Positions 60,234-64,000 of a stretch of 64,000 nt of DNA are shown piece after piece (positions within the stretch are counted from its first letter, which is position 1; every line of letters begins with the position of its first letter). The DNA is from Tumebacillus sp. BK434 (GTDB lineage: Bacteria; Bacillota; Bacilli; Tumebacillales; Tumebacillaceae), in assembly GCF_004340785.1 (NCBI RefSeq), contig NZ_SLXS01000003.1, positions 95,689-159,688 of the forward strand, written 5' to 3'. The position numbers and the translations under genes are program-made. Below the pieces are notes generated by a model that worked only from the letters and a program-made list of their open reading frames with translations, made no database searches and was not told the DNA's origin.

Positions 60234-62723
60234 TTAACGTTGTTTGATCAGTCTCATGCCGTTTAAGATGACGAGCAGCGCCGCTCCTGTGTCTGCAAAC
60301 ACCGCCATCCAGAGATTGGACAGACCGGCGACGGTCAGGAGCAGGAACGCCAGTTTGACAAGCAGTGAGAACCAGATGTTTTGCTTGATGATGCGCAGCG
60401 CTTTGCGGCTGAGGCGGACGATAAACGGCAGTTTGCCGATGTCATCCGACATGAGCACGATGTCTGCAGTCTCCAGTGCGATGTCCGTTCCGGCGCCGCC
60501 CATGGCGATCCCGATGTCGGACGCGGCGAGGGCGGGCGAGTCGTTGATGCCGTCCCCGACCATGGCGACCAGGCGGTGACGCTGTTTCAGTTCGGTGATG
60601 CGAGCGAGCTTTTGCTCAGGGAGCAAGTCGCCGTGGTACTCGCCGATGCCCGTCTGCTGGGCGATCGACTTGGCGATGCGGGCGTGGTCTCCGGTCAACA
60701 TCACTGTATATGCGATGCCCGCCTGTTTCAGTCTGGTAATCGTGATTTCGCTGTCTTCTCGCACCGTGTCGGCGACGGCGATCAGGCCGATCACTTGGCG
60801 CTCATCGGCGATCAGCATCACGGTACGGCCCTGTTCGTGTTGCACAGACAGGACGGTCTTGAGCTTCTCGGTGCCTGCGTAGCCGAGCTCCTGCATCCAG
60901 GACGGCTTGCCGATGCGGTAGAGGCTGCCGTCGATCTGGCCTTGCGCGCCTTTGCCGGCGACGGCCTGGAACTGCTGCACGGGCAGCTGGCGGATGCCTT
61001 GTTCCGCGCTGAGCTTGGTGATCGCGCGGGCCAGCGGATGCTCGGAGCGCGCTTCGATCGAAGCGGCGAGGGTGAGCAGGCGCGCTTTGTCGGTGCCTTG
61101 GAACGGCTCGACAAAGACGACGACCGGCTTGCCTTGGGTCAACGTGCCCGTCTTGTCGAACGCGATGGCGCGAATCCGTCCCATCAGTTCGAGAAAGGCG
61201 CCGCCTTTGATCAGCACGCCTTGCTTGGCCGCGTTGCCGATGGCGGCGACGATGGCGACAGGCGTGGAGATGACAAGAGCGCACGGGCAGGCGATGACGA
61301 GCAGGGCAAGCGCCCGGTAGATCCATTCGCTGAACGGGTCGCCGGTAAACAGCGGTGGCAATACGGCGATCAGCAGGGCGAGCAGCACGACGATCGGGGT
61401 GTAATAGGTGGCAAAGCGGTCGACAAACTGCTGCGACGGCGCTTTCTGTTCTTGTGCTTCTTCCACCAAGTATATCATGCGGCTGAGGGTGGAATCTTGA
61501 ACTTTTTTGGTCACTATCACTTCCAGACCGCCCGTTTCATTGAGCGTGCCTGCGAATACTTCGTCTCCCTGCTGTTTCAGCACGGGGATCGATTCGCCGG
61601 TAACGGGCGCCTGATTGACGGTCGAGGAACCCGCCTGCACGGTGCCGTCCATCGGGATGCGCTCGCCGGGGCGGACGAGGATCAGGTCGCCGATCCGGAG
61701 GTCGTCGACGGGGATGGTGCGTTCGGCGCCGTCTCGTCTGACCAGCGCTTCTTTCGGGGCAAAGCCGATCAGGGAGCGGATCGAGCGGCGTGTGCGCTCC
61801 ATCGTGCTCGCCTGTAGCCAGTTGCCGACGGAGAAGAGAAAGACGACGGTGGCGCCTTCCGACCACTCGCCGATCGCTGCCGCTCCGATGGCGGCGACGG
61901 TCATCAGGAAGTTCATGTCGAGCGTAAATGATTTCAAGGCATAAAATCCGGCCCGGGCAGCGTAGAAGCCGCCGGTGAGGATGGCGATCGTATAGAAGAT
62001 GATCGAAAGCAGTTCTGACCACGATGCGTATTCTGTGAGCAGGCCGGCCCCGAGGAACAGGCCGGAGACGGCGGTGAGGATGGCGCGCTTGTTGCGCTCC
62101 CAGTAGGAAGGCTGTGCGGTGTCGCCATTTGCTTGAACGGGGACGCCCGGGTCTTGCAGGGTCGTGTCGAGCACGGTGGCGCGGTAGCCGACATCGCTGA
62201 CCGTTTTTTGGATCGCGTCGAGGGCAGCGGTGTGAACGACTGTCATTTTCGTCGTGTTGAAGCTGACCGCCACTTCGCGGACGCCGTCCAGCTTGTGCAT
62301 CACGCGCTGCACCGTGCGCGCGCACTCCCCGCAGTCCATGCCGTCCACCCGAAACACAGAGCGCGCTTCGCCCGGCTGCAAATCGCCGGCAGAAGGCGCT
62401 TCCAGCGGAGCATCGGCGAGCATCGTCACCTCTTCAAAGTCAGACCCATGCCCGCAGCAGGCATCCCCTTCTGCCGAGCAGCAGCTCGACGCAGTGTCCG
62501 AGAGCATGATAAGTTCATCAGTTCCGTGCGCATGCCCATGTGAGCCAGCGTGATCATGAGGAACTGCATGGCTGTGTCCATTGGCATGGTCTTGACAGCA
62601 TGCATGATCGTGCCCGCCTGCATGGTCATGTCCGCTTTCATGGCGGTGTCCATCTGCAGGATCATGGTCACCCGAGTCACCCGAAAAGCCCTTTTTATGA
62701 TCTTCCCTGTGTTGGTCCGGCAT
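60234..62723 (-). CDS. cadA: Heavy-metal P1B-type ATPase (CadA-like Cd/Zn/Pb exporter)
   Basis: It pumps divalent heavy metals out of the cell. The 829-residue protein has a His-rich N-terminus (about 1-70, HDHA repeats), an HMA domain with GMDCGEC, eight membrane helices with the CPC motif in ACPCALVIST, phosphorylation site DKTGTLT, and GDGINDSPALA. CPC plus the His-rich end and the CadC-like regulator point to Cd/Zn/Pb rather than copper. GAGGAGG precedes the ATG. It is cotranscribed with cadC (31-base gap). Confidence 0.93.
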   Translation of the reverse strand: MPDQHREDHKKGFSGDSGDHDPADGHRHESGHDHAGGHDHACCQDHANGHSHAVPHDHAGSHGHAHGTDELIMLSDTASSCCSAEGDACCGHGSDFEEVTMLADAPLEAPSAGDLQPGEARSVFRVDGMDCGECARTVQRVMHKLDGVREVAVSFNTTKMTVVHTAALDAIQKTVSDVGYRATVLDTTLQDPGVPVQANGDTAQPSYWERNKRAILTAVSGLFLGAGLLTEYASWSELLSIIFYTIAILTGGFYAARAGFYALKSFTLDMNFLMTVAAIGAAAIGEWSEGATVVFLFSVGNWLQASTMERTRRSIRSLIGFAPKEALVRRDGAERTIPVDDLRIGDLILVRPGERIPMDGTVQAGSSTVNQAPVTGESIPVLKQQGDEVFAGTLNETGGLEVIVTKKVQDSTLSRMIYLVEEAQEQKAPSQQFVDRFATYYTPIVVLLALLIAVLPPLFTGDPFSEWIYRALALLVIACPCALVISTPVAIVAAIGNAAKQGVLIKGGAFLELMGRIRAIAFDKTGTLTQGKPVVVFVEPFQGTDKARLLTLAASIEARSEHPLARAITKLSAEQGIRQLPVQQFQAVAGKGAQGQIDGSLYRIGKPSWMQELGYAGTEKLKTVLSVQHEQGRTVMLIADERQVIGLIAVADTVREDSEITITRLKQAGIAYTVMLTGDHARIAKSIAQQTGIGEYHGDLLPEQKLARITELKQRHRLVAMVGDGINDSPALAASDIGIAMGGAGTDIALETADIVLMSDDIGKLPFIVRLSRKALRIIKQNIWFSLLVKLAFLLLTVAGLSNLWMAVFADTGAALLVILNGMRLIKQR

Positions 62724-62754
62724 ATGTGTGCGGTCCTCCTCTCATTCGGTGCGG

Positions 62755-63111
62755 CTATCGATGGGAGACATGCTCGAGACCGGTTTTGAAGAGTGTCAGG
62801 ATGTGGTGGTCGTCGATGCTGTAGTAGGCCACGCGGCCTTCTTTGCGGCGCTTGATGATGCGCAGATTGCGCAAGGTGCGCAGTTGGTGGGAGATCGCCG
62901 ACTGGGTCATGCCGAGCACGGCGGCCAGGTCGCAGACGCACATCTCCGACTGGACCAGCGCATGGATGATCCGCACACGCGTCGTATCCCCCAGCGCCTG
63001 AAAGATCGTCGCCAGCTCCGACACCTGCTCCTCCGGCAGCTCCGCCGCCTTGACTTTGTCCACAGTATCCTCGTGGATCACATTGCAGCACGCTTCCGTC
63101 TTGGCTTCCAC
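62755..63111 (-). CDS. cadC: ArsR/SmtB-family metal repressor (CadC-like)
   Basis: A 118-residue winged-HTH repressor starting GTG at 63111 (VEAKTEACCNVIHEDTVDKV), nine bases after AAAGGAGG. Cys8/Cys9 at the N-terminus and Cys58-x-Cys60 in EMCVCDL make the alpha-3N metal site of CadC (Cd/Pb/Bi sensing). The recognition helix is MTQSAISHQLRTLR. It represses the operon until metal binds. The operator is just upstream (63148-63171). Confidence 0.93.
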   Translation of the reverse strand: MEAKTEACCNVIHEDTVDKVKAAELPEEQVSELATIFQALGDTTRVRIIHALVQSEMCVCDLAAVLGMTQSAISHQLRTLRNLRIIKRRKEGRVAYYSIDDHHILTLFKTGLEHVSHR

Positions 63112-63147
63112 GCGAGAATTCCTCCTTTGTCCAACCACTATATGACG

Positions 63148-63171
63148 ATATATGAGCAAGTGTTCATGTAT
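63148..63171. promoter_or_regulatory. ArsR/SmtB-type operator of the cad operon
   Basis: An imperfect inverted repeat with arms ATATATGAGCA and TGTTCATGTAT, 37 bases before the cadC start: the layout of CadC/SmtB operators. Confidence 0.75.
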
Positions 63172-63313
63172 TTGCCCTAAACATATCGCACCCTTCTCAA
63201 TCTGTCAATGATTTGCCTATTTTTACAAATCTCACTGCAAAATCAGCAGACGCGGAATGCTTGTCAAATGCACTTTTCGTAAAATGTCGTAAAAGCATAA
63301 AGGAGGTACTGCT

Positions 63314-63613
63314 ATGGCAATCACGTATAGTCACGCACGCGGCTATCTCGGCAAAACGGTTGTCGCTCAATGTCGCGACGGCCGTCACGTCGGTGTGGTG
63401 CGCAATGTCACACGCGACGGCATCTGGCTGCAGCGCACGGGTGGACAGGTCTCGGCCGAACCCGGCATGCTGAACGTCGAAACGGCCGACCGCGCTTCGC
63501 AAGTGGACGCCCAAGAGGTGTTCTGGCCGCTGCTGTTCCTGCCGTTCTTCACGCTGCTCGCCCTCGCCCCTTGGTATCGCTATGGCTATGGCTACCCCGG
63601 CTACTACTGGTAA
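63314..63613 (+). CDS. Small protein with C-terminal hydrophobic/Tyr-Gly tail
   Basis: A 99-residue protein (MAITYSHARGYLGKTVVAQC), with AAAGGAGG before the ATG. Residues 10-60 are beta-rich (KTVVAQCRDGRHVGVVRNVT), like a small SH3/KOW-type fold. A hydrophobic stretch (VFWPLLFLPFFTLLALAPW) leads to the tail YRYGYGYPGYYW. Such Tyr/Gly tails occur in spore coat or envelope proteins of Bacilli, but no family is assigned. It is monocistronic. Confidence 0.65.
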   Translation: MAITYSHARGYLGKTVVAQCRDGRHVGVVRNVTRDGIWLQRTGGQVSAEPGMLNVETADRASQVDAQEVFWPLLFLPFFTLLALAPWYRYGYGYPGYYW

Positions 63614-63630
63614 TCCCGGTGCCTAGCAAC

Positions 63631-63665
63631 AAAGACCAACGCGCTCTGACGCGTTGGTCTTTTTC
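63631..63665. terminator. Bidirectional terminator
   Basis: The perfect stem AAGACCAACGCG/CGCGTTGGTCTT has a T-run on the plus strand and a shorter one on the minus strand. Confidence 0.82.
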
Positions 63666-63671
63666 TAGGTT

Positions 63672-64000
63672 TTACTCCGACTTGTTCCCCGCCTTCGGGT
63701 CCGGCACAAAGGAAGGCTGGTAGCCCTCATACTTCACCGTGGTCATCATCCCCGCCGCCGCATGGTGCAGGTCGTGGCAGTGGAACATCCAGTTGCCGTC
63801 ATTGTCGGCGACAAACGCCACGACGTACGTCTCGCCCGGCTTCACGTTCAGCGTGTCTTTCAGCAGCGGATTACCTTCCAGCGGACGGCCGTCTTTTTGC
63901 AAGACCTGGAAGAAGTGCCCGTGCAGATGCATCGGGTGGTCGCTTGTGCCTTCGTTTGTCATCGTGACTTTCACCTGCTGCCCTTTTTTCACCTGCAAAG
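63672..64000 (-). CDS. Multicopper oxidase, C-terminal part (cut by window edge)
   Basis: The last about 109 residues of a three-domain multicopper oxidase. The copper-ligand patterns are HPMHLHGHFFQVL and WMFHCHDLHHAAAGMM (type 1 and trinuclear ligands, axial Met). The rest lies beyond base 64000. It oxidises metals or phenols outside the cell, which suits the neighbouring metal-resistance operon, though no shared transcription is shown. Confidence 0.9.
   Translation of the reverse strand, partial: LQVKKGQQVKVTMTNEGTSDHPMHLHGHFFQVLQKDGRPLEGNPLLKDTLNVKPGETYVVAFVADNDGNWMFHCHDLHHAAAGMMTTVKYEGYQPSFVPDPKAGNKSE

Overview
The window reads as chromosome of a GC-rich, endospore-forming Firmicute. 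Support comes from a cotJABC spore-coat operon, a KinB-like sporulation-type kinase, strong AGGAGG ribosome sites with many TTG/GTG starts, Rho-independent terminators after most genes and an S-box (SAM-I) riboswitch. Gene content and codon style fit the Alicyclobacillaceae, perhaps Tumebacillus or a relative; this is an inference, not a typed identity. No rRNA, tRNA or CRISPR array was seen.

Positions 1-41,300 are mostly ordinary chromosome. They hold a truncated pepF, an MFS transporter, plsY, an NlpC/P60 protein, greA, acetyltransferases, cotJABC, a MauE/thioredoxin pair, cydAB behind a Rex-type operator, and folD-fchA. Next come tandem Yip1-like membrane proteins and a tryptophanase gene (tnaA) with a textbook sigma-54 promoter and an adjacent sigma-54 activator. 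They are followed by a PAS histidine kinase, an exonuclease, an amidohydrolase, a thioesterase, a cell-wall amidase, peptidase E, a TIMP-like secreted protein, a LysR/rhodanese divergon, a GH84 glycosidase, a chemoreceptor and two HTH-TPR regulators. The second HTH-TPR gene is translationally linked to a 38-residue Phr-like pre-peptide, giving a probable peptide quorum-sensing pair.

Positions about 41,550-54,850 are an AT-rich island inserted at the 3' end of mtnD. The mtnD 3' end occurs three times: twice as displaced fragments (41,547 and 44,007) and once as part of the intact gene (54,851). Each copy is followed by a terminator hairpin. This points to serial integration of two related elements. 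The outer element keeps a tyrosine recombinase, a helicase-like protein, a HEPN-like protein, an IS21-family insertion, a second small recombinase and a large Mrr-nuclease/STAND NTPase that looks like an antiviral gene. The inner element is decayed: it keeps a secreted protein, a membrane protein and a deleted copy of the helicase gene.

Positions 54,851-59,500 hold the methionine-salvage operon mtnW-mtnX-mtnB-mtnD, under a sigma-A promoter and SAM-I riboswitch, with an aminotransferase upstream. Positions 59,600-63,200 hold a metal-resistance operon cadC-cadA-PCYCGC lipoprotein with an ArsR-type operator. The window ends in a multicopper oxidase gene.
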